Assembly: GCA_946811695.1 (NCBI GenBank)
Contig: OX328125.1
Span: 42,342,709 to 42,406,708, forward strand
DNA from: Gonocerus acuteangulatus
Lineage: Eukaryota > Arthropoda > Insecta > Hemiptera > Coreidae
Direction: 5' to 3'
Length of the DNA: 64,000 nucleotides
Shown: piece after piece, positions 25,192-37,036 of the stretch
Layout of the letters: each line of letters opens with the position of its first letter
Position numbering within the stretch: the stretch's first letter is position 1
Position numbers and translations under genes: made by a program
The notes under the pieces: generated by a model
What the model saw: the letters and a program-made list of their open reading frames with translations, nothing else
What the model was told of the DNA's origin: nothing
The model's database searches: none

Positions 25192-25225
25192 ATTCCTTTA
25201 CGCGGGAGCCGCATAACTAAACACA
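25192..25225 (-). repeat. Dispersed motif R2, inverted copy
   Basis: On the minus strand it reads gtttagttatgcggctcccg followed by cgta, matching the plus-strand copies at 23525 and 39433. Confidence 0.45.
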
Positions 25226-25354
25226 TTTCTTAGAAGGTGGGAAGTTTACCCATTACAAACAAGATCTCTTTTCGTGAGTATTCAGTTTGAACATAACACA
25301 GAGTAAACTCAACTTCAAAAGAACCTATTTATTTTGTTATACAACAAATCCTTC

Positions 25355-25595
25355 CTTTTAAATACTCACTACGAATACCGAGTTTCGTTGAAATATAACA
25401 ATCATTACGGCCGGTATGGGAAAATTAGTAATTTGTGTCTGGGTTACTTCCCCTTATTTCATTTTCTTAAAACACCCTGCATTTAAATACTTACGATTTA
25501 TAATGCGTTTAGTTGAAATATAACAAAAATTGCCGCCGGTGCTGGCAAAGTGGTAATTTCGGTCCGGAGTAAGTACACCTTTCCGGTTGTTCGCC
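25355..25595 (-). repeat. Satellite S1, two diverged monomers, inverted
   Basis: Complement blocks of S1 appear twice: gaataccgagtttcgttgaa, then ttacggccggtatgg and aaattagtaattt; later gcgtttagttgaaatataac, then tgccgccggtgctgg and ggtccggagtaa. This places S1 on both strands within about 5 kb. Confidence 0.6.
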
Positions 25596-26984
25596 ATAGA
25601 AATGATATATGTCAATTTTCGTGGCAATAATCAAAAAATCTGGAAAGTGAAACCTCAACTTTCCGAAGGAATGGAAAGTGCTAAAAGAATTTGTTGAGAT
25701 GTCTTATCAATTTTTTTAAAGAACGAGGTTACAAAATAATATGTTCAAAATATTTATTAAAAACATAAAAACAATTTACCAAGCCCGAAGAAAATTGAAT
25801 TTTCAAATCTCTAAGCAGTCATAAGAGATGCCCATAATAAACATATATCAAGATACTTAATACTTAGATACACATAAAGCAAAGGAAATATCAAATTACA
25901 ACGGATTTATCTATTGTGCTTGTGTTACTGGTTTTCGTAAGGTTTTAATGCAAAATTAAATGAATATATTCCGGAAGGATACATTTTCTTGCATATATTT
26001 GGCTTCCATGCAGACATAAATCACTTCTGTATATCCCTAAACGCTTCTTGACTTTTATCTATAATTGAAACGCGAAGATGGATTCAGCAAACTTTGGACT
26101 GGATCAAAATAGTTCCTCCGAACTCTCGTCAATAAAAAAAATGCATATTTAGGCTAAAAGCATGAAGTTGTATAGAGTTTGCGGTGGTAGGTGTATAATG
26201 ATGGGTCTGCATACACTTCCTAACACCTTTGTGCTGCTTTTCTTCACCAACGCTAATGACTTCCTTCGATTTCCCAACCAGAGCTTCTTCAACCTTCCAA
26301 GACTCTATACAGTTAAACGAATTAGTACGTCGTTTTTAAAATATAGATAGTGATGTAAATTTAATTATTGAGTTTCATAACATTGGCGATAAACGTATTT
26401 CTCATATAATCAGTACATACAAATAAGAAAAATCAATAAATTAAAAACTTGAAAAGAAGGTAAAGTATAAAATAAATATTAAAAATTATATAAAAACATT
26501 AATTCGAAATAGGGATGGTAAAAAATTATATGAATTATTTACAGTTTGGCATATAAATTTGTTCCTTTCGAATGTTGGCGAATTACACGGATTTGTGGGA
26601 TACTCTGTGTACGTAATAGGTTTTTGGTCTTATCTAAAGTAATTGAATGGTCTGCAGTTTGAAAGTATGCGTTTAACGATCAGAGTCTTCACAAGATGAT
26701 CTGTTCTTTCTATCAATTAGGTACTATTGAGTAAGTAGGGTGAGCAGTAAATAAATGTATCAATTGATTTAATAAGAGTGTGCGTGTGCATTCTTACACT
26801 ACCTCAGAAGAAAATCATCAAAAACCACCGAACCAGTCAGCGATTGTGGATTTTATTTATTTCTATCTACCAAATTTATAATTGTACACAAATAGATATA
26901 TTTGTATGTAGATCGCAGGGTTCTAGGGTTGACGAAAATGGTAGGAATTGAATCTCGTAAGTGAATTTCCATTATATTTAATAT
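25596..26984. other. No gene seen
   Basis: AT-rich. The short plus frame at 26162-26350 is open but unrecognised. Confidence 0.5.
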
Positions 26985-27020
26985 GTATTTGTTTTAACAG
27001 TAATATTAATAGACTAAAGT

Positions 27021-27078
<58 letters not shown>

Positions 27079-27151
27079 GTATTTTTTACTTGGAAGGAAC
27101 AAAAATTCGTTATGAGTATTTGTTTTAACAGTGATATTAATAGACTAAAGT

Positions 27152-27190
<39 letters not shown>

Positions 27191-27232
27191 TATATACGTA
27201 TTTTTTACTTGGAAGGAACAAAAATACGTTAT
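26985..27232 (+). repeat. Tandem duplication of a ~125-bp unit containing (TA)n
   Basis: The unit gtatttgttttaacagtaat - actaaagtgtttatata - (TA)n - acgtattttttacttggaag - gaacaaaaattcgttat occurs at 26985-27115 and again at 27116-27232 with few changes outside the TA core. The first copy has an (AC)n extension of the TA tract that the second lacks. Confidence 0.85.
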
Positions 27233-27520
27233 CAGGCCTTTGCAGATGACCTAGGAACCCTCTCCCGCGACGTTCAAGGTTAGATAATTGAGGACAATAT
27301 CTTTTATTTCGGAGGAGCTCATGTTAGGAAATGTAATAATTCGGTTATGTGATCTAGGTGCGGTATATAAAAATCATGGCGCGGAGGTGCCTGACGTAGG
27401 CCAAGATATAGCGCTCCAAAGAATTGGACGTGCACCGCTAAAGCCACAACAGAAGTAAATCGCTCCCTCCAGAAGAAGATGCTATCTTCTTCAGTGGTGC
27501 ATGGCATGGTGCTCAGAGGT
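27233..27520 (+). pseudogene. Possible LINE reverse-transcriptase fragment (FADD box)
   Basis: The plus frame from 27233 reads QAFADDLGTLSRDVQG and then stops at 27281. This matches the style of the RT catalytic box (A-F/Y-A-D-D-L...S) of non-LTR retrotransposons. The following bases keep a higher GC content and further broken frames, but no second RT motif is clear. A single motif can arise by chance, so the call is tentative. Confidence 0.35.
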
Positions 27521-27578
27521 TTTTTTTTCGTCGGACGCTTAGGAAGTTTGATTGAAATATATAGAACTTCACACTCAA

Positions 27579-27583
<5 letters not shown>

Positions 27584-27642
<59 letters not shown>
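27584..27642. repeat. (TA)n microsatellite
   Basis: Uninterrupted TA array of about 59 bp. Confidence 0.95.
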
Positions 27643-27646
<4 letters not shown>

Positions 27647-28699
27647 ATAGAGAGCTATGCTTGATTGAATAGAGGAGTGAAGTTTCCAGCAGTGAAACTT
27701 TGGAAGGTAGAAATGCTTTTAAAGGATGTAAGTGGTGAGTGGGAGTAATAAATAATCCACCATTCAAACTTTAATCAACTTCCACCGTTGCTTTCTCTCA
27801 TCGTAAATAATGGATAGGATTTTTTCACAAGTTTTTTTTTAATACTTACAAAACTGTCGATAAATTATTTATTTATCAGCAATGCCGCTGTCTCTTATTC
27901 CCAATAAATTTATATAAGTATTCATGCTATATTTTTGATTAAATTCCTAACAGATTGGCTTAGTACTATATAAAGAGGCTATGGATTATTAAGATTTCCT
28001 TTGGAACTATTCTGTCTAAGGGAAGAAATTTAGTTCATTTTGTCCTTATCCAACTTTTGGAGCATTTACAAGATGCCATGTCTGCTCCTGTGGCCGCTTA
28101 ATACGGTTTTACTAGAGTAGAAAATATATTCAAATCATTATAATTATTATCTACATGTGGCAATATAACAAAGGAGCGGCCAATATTAATATGCGGTGAA
28201 ATATAAAAGAACTGCTGCTTTTAAATTCCCCTCAAACAAGTTGATAAAATTTTAGCCTTATATAGCGGGCGATTCCTGGCCAAACCTGTTCTATATAGTC
28301 AATTTTAGTGTTCCACCTACCAGGGGCATGTCGTGGTACACAGGACAAGTTCACATTCCAGAAACAGCCTTTCCTCAGAGCTTGTGTTATTTATGCAAGA
28401 ACACCAACCATTCTTGTTTTCTTTCCCTCTTTTTTTTATTTATTTTAGAGTTTGTATTTTTACATTGAAATATGTCTACTTTTTAGTGGTTTTTATATTA
28501 TATTTCTGCTATAATAAATATGCATAACATAGTAATAGCGGATATCATTAATCTTTTTGCAGCATTCTCTCATGAAACTCAACTCATATCAACATGTTTC
28601 GTGACAGGGACATATTTTAGCGTGTTTCCTCTCTCCCTCCAGGAAACCTCCATATAAGGATGGCGTTCACCTGAACATATTATTTTGGGCAAAATTCGC
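27643..28699. other. No gene seen
   Basis: AT-rich; no recognised family. Confidence 0.5.
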
Positions 28700-28870
28700 G
28701 CGAATTAATCGTAAAGGTAACGTTTTTGCATTAGTAGCTTCCAAGTACACCTTTTAAGTGTAATTAGACGTGGGAACCTAATGAAACCCCTTACAATGCC
28801 ATATCTATAACCGTAGTTAATAAAAATGAAAAAAACTAGATGTTTCCTGGGATTTTCGGATATAATCTTT
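28700..28870 (+). repeat. Dispersed repeat R1, copy 3
   Basis: Contains gcgaattaatcgtaaaggta, acgtttttgca, gggaacctaatgaaacccc and atatctataaccgtag. These align in order with the R1 copies at 1430 and 23660. Confidence 0.45.
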
Positions 28871-28883
28871 TAAATCTCAAAGG

Positions 28884-29067
28884 AGGCCCGGAGGCCGTGA
28901 GAGCTAAGGCGTGAGCACTCCGTATTTACGGTCGTGGGTTCGATTCCCACGCGGGATAATGACTTTTCTTTCGAAAAAAGAATAGGGCGGTAACCTAGAA
29001 AAGGGCGGTAACCTGTAGATTAGGATTGCCGAAAATCTGTTTTATTTATATGTGGACGTTAAAATTT

Positions 29068-29070
<3 letters not shown>
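28884..29070 (+). mobile_element. tRNA (Leu/Ser-like)-headed SINE with tail T2
   Basis: The head, ggccgtgagagctaaggcgt, resembles the D-arm of class II tRNAs. The B box and T-arm are intact: gtgggttcgattcccac forms a perfect stem-loop. The tail has two tandem units (agggcggtaacct, then agggcggtaacctgtagatt) and ends gtggacgttaaaattt at 29052-29068. The head differs from those at 9484, 20391, 50568 and 37036, while the tail matches 9604 and 32214, so heads and tails recombine. Not a functional tRNA gene: the anticodon arm is not foldable. Confidence 0.75.

Positions 29071-29127
<57 letters not shown>
29070..29127. repeat. (TA)n microsatellite
   Basis: TA array directly joined to the SINE terminus. 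Confidence 0.95.
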
Positions 29128-29131
<4 letters not shown>

Positions 29132-29169
29132 AGATATATATTATACCCGGTTGGGTAAATAAAGTGAAT

Positions 29170-29300
29170 TAAAAGAATTTATTCAAAAGCTTATTAAATT
29201 TTCTACAACAACGAGTCTTATGCAATTTTTGATAAAGCGATCTTATTCGGTGTTTATATTAAGTAATTTCCACTTAGGATACTGTCAGTTTCTGTTGTAA
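29170..29300. repeat. Dispersed repeat sharing blocks with 8249 and 49853
   Basis: Contains cttattaaattttctacaa, cttatgcaatttttgataaa and then cttaggatactgtcagtttc. The first two recur near 8249-8300. The last is the complement of gaaactgacagtatcctaag at about 49855. Confidence 0.45.
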
Positions 29301-29619
29301 TGTTTCAAATGTTGCTTCGTTTAGCCATTTCTTTTTACATTTTTAAGTGTGTTTACATTTTATCCAAAGACAAAATATCCGATACTTATAGAAACAGTAT
29401 ATTCTGTCGACAGTAGGGATAAGAACGGAAACGCACTAAGATGACGCCCTTCTGCGTGTCGGATGTTTTGGTTTTTAGGAGTATCAAAAGTCTAAGTAAT
29501 TAACTAAACATTTTTTATTTTAACAGTTAGGCCTAACATGATATAAATGCATTATTTTTATAACTGTTTTTAAAATTTGAATGTAAAATATTATTCGCTT
29601 CAATTTTATGTATAACATT

Positions 29620-29624
<5 letters not shown>
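29301..29624. other. No gene seen
   Basis: AT-rich sequence leading into a CT repeat. Confidence 0.5.

Positions 29625-29697
<73 letters not shown>
29625..29697. repeat. (CT)n microsatellite
   Basis: About 36 CT units. The Glu-Arg frames on the minus strand are artefacts. Confidence 0.95.
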
Positions 29698-29700
<3 letters not shown>

Positions 29701-29934
29701 ATCCCCTCCAACCATATGTAATCTACGTAGAGGGACCCACTTTTGTCTTAAATCACAAGATACCTTCCTAGGATCTACTACTAGACTTACTAATGCACCC
29801 TGAGACTTATGTCAGTAGATAGGAACGTCATGTATAACATATGCACATACTTGCTAACACCAGGTATGACTCACGAGCACGAGTACACTCAGCCGGGTGC
29901 AGATACATCCGCCCCCGGATAGTCTGACAGCGGA

Positions 29935-30117
29935 TTAATAAATAAGTCCCTTATCTCTTATAAATTGCAAATCAACCGGAGAAAAGATAGCCGCAGATAA
30001 GTTATTGCAAACATAAGTTAGAGTCATAGAGCCATTTATTTCTTGCTCATGTGGATTATAAATTTTTGATGAGATATTCTCTTCGTTTGCTCTTATCTTC
30101 AATTGAATATCAGTCAT
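29935..30117 (-). CDS. Unrecognised 60-codon frame; possible exon or gag-like fragment
   Basis: A minus-strand ATG frame beginning MTDIQLKIRANEENISSK and ending PVDLQFIRDKGLIY. Its composition (mixed charged and hydrophobic residues, no homopolymers) looks more protein-like than neighbouring AT-driven frames, and the surrounding 29700-30120 is less AT-biased. I do not recognise a family, and no splice sites or continuation were established. It could be a chance frame. Confidence 0.2.
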   Translation of the reverse strand: MTDIQLKIRANEENISSKIYNPHEQEINGSMTLTYVCNNLSAAIFSPVDLQFIRDKGLIY

Positions 30118-30387
30118 TACTAAACTACATTAATAAATCATTGCTGATAGCCTAATATGTATTGAATAATTAATTACAACTGTTACTTATGTTACGAATA
30201 ACATCAATTAAATAAGAAGATCCTCATACAATATCTCCTTAATATTTTAACCATACGATCGTATAATACTCTTATGGATTTATATTTATTAAACTAGAAT
30301 TGGTACTGGTTTTACATTTGTACAAATGTCAATAGACGAGGTTTAATGACCTCACCAAATGAAAAAAAAAACAACAAAAAACCATTG
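30118..30387. other. No gene seen
   Basis: AT-rich; nothing recognised. Confidence 0.4.
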
Positions 30388-30426
30388 TTTTTTTACGGCG
30401 CACCGATAACTGGGCCATTAGCACTG
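30388..30426 (-). repeat. SINE tail T1 fragment
   Basis: On the minus strand: ccagtgctaatggcccagtt then cggtgcgccgtaaaaaaa. This matches the terminal domain (gctaatggcc ... cgatgctccgttaaaa) of the SINEs at 20391 and 50568. The body and head are missing or replaced. Confidence 0.5.
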
Positions 30427-31039
30427 GAATATTACAAATATTAGACAAATATATAAAAGATATTTGTAGCAGTGAGATGACATCCAATAACGCCGCACAG
30501 TCGGGCGATCCCACAGTAATGTTGGACATTGGGGGAAAAAATAAACCTTTTAATTTGGGATATTGATTGTATTATTAGTACGAAATAAACCTTTTTCTAT
30601 TGAGGAGATAGATTTTTAGCTGTATAATTGCATTAGTTTCTAGGTAAAGCCTTGTTATAATTTCTATACCAAGAAAACCTTGGCTTAATAAAGTGGCCGT
30701 GAATTCTTATTTCGTTTTATAAATTATTGTTGCTTCCAGTACACAATAAAAGTACTATAATAAATCAAAAACTGGTAAAAAAAATTTTTAAACATTTACC
30801 CTGTTTTTTTTTTGTTTTTACGTCGAGTAGAAAAAAATATTTTCAATTGAATTAGCAAATCGCCGGCATTTATCTGACAAAATACCATTTGGCACTATTT
30901 CAGGAGCATATTGTCTTACTTACAAAAACGTCAGATCTTTCCTATTCATTATATATTTTATTTTTAGTGTTAATACCTACGCGTTGGCATTTTATTAATC
31001 CCATTTACCGTTGGTTCTCTTTATTATTTTATTATCCTC
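30427..31039. other. No gene seen
   Basis: AT-rich; nothing recognised. Confidence 0.5.
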
Positions 31040-31850
31040 TTTAAAGGCAAACTAGAAATCAGTCTGATGCCTCGCGCATCGACACAATAGAAATTAAATT
31101 AAGTGAAGATCTATCTCAGTTTTTAAGATCGAAGAATATTAATTTTAAAGATTTTGACACAGAGTTTGATAAATGGACTGACTAACTAAGTTTTTCTATT
31201 AAGATTTTTGCTGGTTTGAAATCATTTTCAACTTAAACGGAATGATGCAAATAAATCATCGAATCTATTTTTGAGCAAAACCTATGATTGGCTTAATAGT
31301 GACCTAATTTTTCGAGACGTATATTCTCAAGAACTTCCATCTTCATCTCCTAGAGGTATTCTTTCTAGTGCATTATCATTCAAGCATTATATGTCAGAAA
31401 GATTTCAGAAATTGTGCTGATGAGTTCAAGTTCGCTTTCAAAAACAAATAGAAATCTGAAAATGCTAGTTATGTTTTTGATTTTATGCAGAACTATCTAG
31501 GATATATTGACCAAATTAAGACCTATTTTGAGTATCTCATTTTTGGAAAATCTCTACATTCAAAAGAATACGTTTTGGGTCCCTATGCCACAGCTAAAAA
31601 CGCCATAAGAGAAAACCCCAACGATTGAGAAGCTACAATTTCTACCCTAGTTATTACTGAATTCAAAAATTGAAAGCAGATTGTTATCCTCCAGAAGTAT
31701 CTATTAGCATGTCAAACACTGGGGCTAAAATTTTACTTCAAAATTTTTTAGACCACACTTCAAATTAACTTCTAACGCAAGACAATATTGACAAATAAAT
31801 ACAACATAATTCAGGGGTAGGCCTCATGGGCGAATAGATACAGAAATGAT
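31040..31850 (+). pseudogene. Eroded gene-like stretch, family unknown
   Basis: Several plausible protein pieces appear in order on the plus strand with stops and frameshifts between them: TIEIKLSEDLSQFLRSKN..FKDFDTEFDKWTD (about 31082-31182), SKTYDWLNSDLIFRD, SQELPSSSPRGILSSAL, and later CYPPEVSISMSN and KILLQNFLDHTS (about 31685-31766). Codon-like composition persists over about 700 bp, which is unusual here. It resembles uncharacterised multicopy arthropod proteins seen in transposon-rich genomes, but I cannot name the family. Confidence 0.3.
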
Positions 31851-32213
31851 AAAAGAAGAATGATAAATTTTACATCTGAAAAGAATTTCCGCCCCATTCA
31901 GATCACTGGGGGCTGCATGCTTCGCTAGCTACTAAGTACCGGGGGAGAAATCTTGTCGACAAAACTTTTTCACAGCGCCTTTGGAAAAATGATACGGAGC
32001 ACTCCGAGACCGAGGGGCCATAAAACAATATTTTCTCTCGGTAAACTAAAAAGTTTAATCGAACAGAAAAACGGTCAACTTGATGCAATCACAACCTTCC
32101 AACTTCTCTTACAATAATAGAGGAAGTGGCCGGAAGGTGTCTGGATCTGGTAGTTGGTCGAATCTATAATTGATCACTTTAGTACGAATATTTGGTGTCA
32201 TATTTTATTTATT
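31851..32213. other. No gene seen
   Basis: Mixed composition; no family recognised on either strand. Confidence 0.4.
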
Positions 32214-32314
32214 TAAATTTTAACGTCCATTTATTATTAACTACGAATTTTAGGACGGGTTATCTATAGGTTACCACCCTTTTCTAGCCAGGATAGGGGT
32301 GATGCCTTTTCTTT
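32214..32314 (-). repeat. SINE/LINE tail T2 fragment
   Basis: On the minus strand: aagggtggtaacctatagat, then aacccgtcctaaaattcgt, then atggacgttaaaattt. It is the fullest copy of the T2 tail and links the tails at 9604, 10440 and 28990. Confidence 0.65.
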
Positions 32315-32582
32315 TGTCATATTTTAGCATATTCTGAATGAATGTAGTTACTGAGATTGCACTGCTGAATGAAATTTTGAAAAATGCCTTCAGGTGGTTT
32401 AGATATTCGGGGTTCGGTCAAGTGTTGAATGAAACTACATTTTATAACCAAAATGAGTTATAATTGTGCCGACGATTCGGCTTGACATAAAAGATTTCTT
32501 CAGAGCTATGGGTAAAGGGAGAACAGTTCCATCTCTTGGAGGCTACATCCCAAAAATGATTTCATTTCTTCACCATTTCTGC

Positions 32583-32587
<5 letters not shown>

Positions 32588-32640
<53 letters not shown>
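32588..32640. repeat. (TA)n microsatellite
   Basis: Abuts the CAGGGTGTCCC end of the foldback element. Confidence 0.95.
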
Positions 32641-32643
<3 letters not shown>

Positions 32644-35064
32644 GGTGTCCCGTAAATGTCTAGTCATATTGTGAGGGGTGATAGAGGACTCATAGGGGAA
32701 CAAAAAATGTTCTATGACGATTTTCCGAATTCTCGCCCATAAGAGAGAAAACGTCGTTTTATTGCTTTTTCAATACAAACGTGGTTTTTAGAAGAATAAT
32801 CGTTGTAGCTCCGTCCCAGATAGTACTACTAGAAAGAAAGTGAAACCAATCGAAAGGTGAGTAAATTTACTATAAGACTAGTTGGGAGTAAACATAAAAA
32901 TGAATGAATGTAAGTATGTATATCTTACCAAAAGAAAGCTATTCTAAATTTCCTGACATTTTATTTATATTTCTCTCCAGCGTAACTCCTCAATGGGCAG
33001 GATCTGAGATTTCCGGGTTTTAGAAAAACTTCATCATTTAACCTGCTTTCCATTCATGTATCACAACCCTGTGTTATTGAAGTATTTGAACGGTTTAAGA
33101 ACAAAAGTTTAAAAAAAACATGGATCTGTGAAAAGAAAATTATATTTTTTTCTTCAGTTAATTCAAAAAGCTGAAGAGAAATATTTATTTTTATAAATGT
33201 TTACATAAATATTAAGTAAATATTTACTTAAAACAATAAAAAAAATAACTTCCACGAAAATAAAAAAAATTCCTAAAACAGTAAATAAATAAAATACACA
33301 TTTATTTTGAATTTATTAATTCAGGTGACTAATACAGGGTCCAGGAGGTGGCCATTAATGAACCCCAACCATACATTAACCTCAAAAATTATTATTTTTA
33401 CCTATATCACGCATTTGAACACATTTTTACAGGACTATTTACATCTTATTTATGAGGGATAGAATTTTTAATTACCACAACAAAAACGCATGGGCCCACG
33501 AGAATCCCAGTGAGTTTCACAAGCGTAGCCATCAGTATAAATTCAAGGTAAAGCATTTGTTTTCGAAATATAAATACCTGTAAAAATGTGTAAAAATGCG
33601 TGATCTAGGTAAAAATAGTAATTTTTGAGGTTAAGGTATGGTACGGGTTCATTAATGGCCACCTCCTGGACCCAGTATTACTTACTGTAATTAACAAATC
33701 TATATATATAAAAATCACGTGTCTGTCTGTTTTTCTGTTTGTTTGTTCCTTATACAAATCCACACCGTTTGACCGATATTGACCAAACTTCGCACATAGA
33801 TACGTCTTGATCCGGGAAATTTCGTAGTCTAGCTCAAAATCTTCTAGGATTCACAGTTCGGGAGTTACGCCTTCGAAAATGTCATTTATGAAGGAGTAAA
33901 TTCTCCGAAATAGCCATTTTCTTCCAGTGTTGCAACTTCTTCAAAGAAGAACGGCAATATTGATGGAAATTAGCAAGCCAACAAAACTCTTTTTTTTAAG
34001 TTTTACTTTCTTTTGGTTTTTGTTTTACTTTTTTTTAAGTTATACTTATTTTTAAAGTTTTATTGTAACTTTTTTTAAAGTTTTACCTATTCTCAAAATA
34101 GCCTTATATTCTCAGAATTTGGAGACAAACCATATTTCTGTTTAAGAAGTATATATCAAGTAAGACAACACTGGGCTCCTAGGTGTTATTCAGTTTTGCG
34201 ACAGAATTAAGCTTGCAAATACATTTAAACGGTTTAAGTTTTTAACGAATCTTTTTTGAAACATTTCGTTAAAACTTTGTTTTAAAACATTTCAGTTTTA
34301 ACCTTTGTTTGTTTAATTACAAATTACAATTTAAATTACATTACGTTTGCAAACGTGTGTATCAAACTTTTTTAACTTTGAACTTTTTTAAGTTTGAACA
34401 TTTTTTAAGCCTACCTTTTAGCCTTTTAAGTCTATCTTAAAGTAATAAAAAGTACATATATCGTATAACATAAATTTATTTCTGTAGGACAACACTGGGC
34501 TTAGAAGCCATTTTTCTTTTGCTACAAAACATTTACGTTTTAAGCTTGAAAATTTTTTCTTTTTTTAGCCTTAGTGTTTATATCTAACATTCATACATCT
34601 AACTTTTTAAGTTTCATGAAACTTTTTTAAGAGTCTGCAAACTTTTTAAGTTTTCAAACGTGCGTTAATCAAACTTCATAAAGTTTGCAAAAGTGTCTGT
34701 ATCAAACTTTTTTAAGTTTGGTGTTTTCATTTATCTTATAGCCTTAAGTAAGTCAAGTAAGTAGAACTATAAGTTTAACTTCCATTCCCTTTGTTTACTA
34801 TTTTTGTTACTATTCCATTTTATTGCTTATTAAAAACTATGCCTTTAATAATTAATTTATGCCTCCGTTTTATCACATGCATTTGCTTAGTAAAAGCTTG
34901 CAAATACATTTAAACGGTTTATGTTTTTAACAAATCTTTTTCGAAACATTTCGTTAAAACTGTGTTTTAAAACATTTCAGTTTTAACCTTTGTTTGTCTA
35001 TTTTCATCTTTTAGTTATGCCATACATGGTGTTAATATAGAATATATAAGTGTTTAATTGCTTG

Positions 35065-35943
35065 GAAAATTAACAAATAAGAGAATCAAAGTTATGAGAT
35101 GTGACAATGGTAAGGAATATTTAAATAGTATGATTTATGCTTTTACAAAGAATAAGAGTATCTAAATTAATCCATGCCCTCATATATTCACAAATTAAAG
35201 AGAACTGCTGACCAATTTTATAGAACAATTATGAATATATGTCATTGTTTACTGGCAGAATCTATTGTTGTAAAAAACTTTTGGCCAAAAATTGTTTGTG
35301 GAGCAACTTATTTGAAAAATTGCACTTTAGCTAAAACCATTGAGAATAAAACATCCTATAAAATATATTTGGAAAGAAACCAGATGTTTCTAAGTTACGT
35401 TTATATGGTAGTTGAGTAGTTCTTAGGAAACCAGAACAAATAACGACTTTTAAATGGAGTAAGAAGGTGAATAATTTGCATTTTAATCCGTTATAGTGAA
35501 GCTCGGGAGTACTTTTGAATAATAAAATCATAGTCACTATGCATGTTGATGATGATGATTAGTAAATAGTTAGGTTAGTGGGAACTGATGAAAAATTTTA
35601 ATGAAGAAAAGGAACCGGACTTGATTAATTTTTAGATGAAACCCTTGGATAAATACAAATGTATAGTTTTAAACAAAATAATACTTGGGATTTAGTTGAA
35701 AATAAGAAAGTTGTGAATGCAAAATGTTGACCAGTTGGACATAGAGACTGCATTCTTAAATGGTAAAATCAATTCAGAAGTGTATATTTGAGGAGATTGG
35801 TATGAAAGTTGGACTACTCCATTTTTTTCAATTGAAAAAAATGGAGTTGTCTAACATTTGAGTCAAATGAATATATTGGAGACATGCTTACAAACTCATT
35901 GTGTAAAGAAACATTTGAGAAATTCAGAAATATGTTAAATTTG
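35065..35943 (+). pseudogene. Captured, deleted Copia pol fragment (copy 1)
   Basis: Copia polyprotein pieces occur in the correct order. The integrase core piece KVMRCDNGKEYLNSM is followed by a stop and frameshift, then HKLKRTADQFYRTIMN and CHCLLAES (usually TPKLNGTAERFNRTI). Next is an RT piece NNTWDLVENKKVVNAK joined, after a deletion, to QLDIETAFLNGKINSEVY. Last is the RNase H end EYIGDMLTNSLCKETFEKF at 35869-35925. LTRs, gag and most of RT are missing. The same breaks occur in the other Helitron copy, so the fragment was already dead when the Helitron amplified. Confidence 0.8.
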
Positions 35944-36711
35944 ATATTTTATATTTCATATATTGTTCATACTTCCTGCCTTAGGTAGGAACATTTTTGT
36001 CGGTTATACAATTTATAATGTGAAGTGATGTACATCTTGCTGTTTGTGTGTGTAATAAATGAATATGAACTTGACATGCTTTTATGAATCTCCCACACTT
36101 TTACTACTTTTAAATAATTTCTTATCTCAACAATTTTAATTATAAAAAGGGTCAAAAGGCATATTTAATTTTAAAAAATATGGTAGTAATACCCATTATG
36201 AATAACTTCCAGAAGGAATCAATTACATTCTCTTCTAGATTTGTACCAAAAATATTTACTTTATTATCATAAATTATTCCTCCAAGCCCTCAATCTTAGA
36301 ACCTTTAAAAAAATATGTTCTATTAAGGAGAAGGCAGCAACCATGGAGTTTTATATCATTTTTATTGTTTCATAACATTTTGTCCATCGCAAGCCTAACT
36401 TAATTTCACTTTTAATATTTAAATTTATATCATTTTAATTTGCTGTCATGGAATTGTCTTTAAACTATTTCCTTCTTATTAAAATGAATTCTTTCATTTA
36501 TCCCCCCCCCCAGGTGAATTGAATTTTCCATGCAATTTTCTATAAATCTAAATATGCCAAGCCTCTTTATTATTGACATATTTACACCCAGCTGTTTTAT
36601 TACATTTTTATATCTGCTTTCTTTTGTCTGAGATATTTATATCATCTGACTACTCCATTATTTCAATACGCTTGCAATTTGAGCACAATATTGTTGCAAA
36701 AAAAAAAAAAA

Positions 36712-37036
36712 GGCCACGAAGACCCTAAGTGGCAGATACTATAGAGGAATCTGATTCGTGACTGTACAGCACACTAGGGAGATAGTGTGGTTAGTACTAT
36801 GCTCCAGCCGCCTGATTTTCCCTTAGGCTGCTTCGACACTTGAAGCCATTAGCACCCAGGGTATCCATTGGTAAATTTATTAAAGGCTGGGTTGGCCTAG
36901 GGCCTGCCAGTGAGGCCAGATTCAACCCAAGAACGAAGACATTAGAAGAAAAAATCTTTATTGTTTGCTCGAGATTCGATCTCAGGTGCTCCAGTTTATT
37001 AGTCCAGTGCTCTACCACTGAGCTAACCTCGACCCT
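36712..37036 (-). mobile_element. tRNA-Ile-like SINE inside Helitron copy 1
   Basis: On the minus strand the head reads ggttagctcagtggtagagc (perfect A box) and gagatcgaatctcgagc (perfect B box). CTAATAA sits at the anticodon-loop position, suggesting tRNA-Ile ancestry, but the anticodon stem no longer pairs. The body ends with gtgctaatggcttcaagtgt then cgaagcagcc, a block shared with other SINEs in the window. The minus-strand terminus runs into a T-run and has no A-tail, consistent with a pol III stop. Also in Helitron copy 2 at 57931-58258. Confidence 0.8.

Noticed and set aside
34200..35000. Possible tandem array of tttttaagtttg motifs inside the Helitron
   Set aside because: Irregular AT-rich degenerate repeats. 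Only the ~100-bp direct repeat at 34210 and 34894 is well supported, and it is noted under the Helitron.
37011..37036. Functional tRNA-Ile gene
   Set aside because: A and B boxes are perfect, but the anticodon stem does not pair and no acceptor stem closes, so it is a SINE head.
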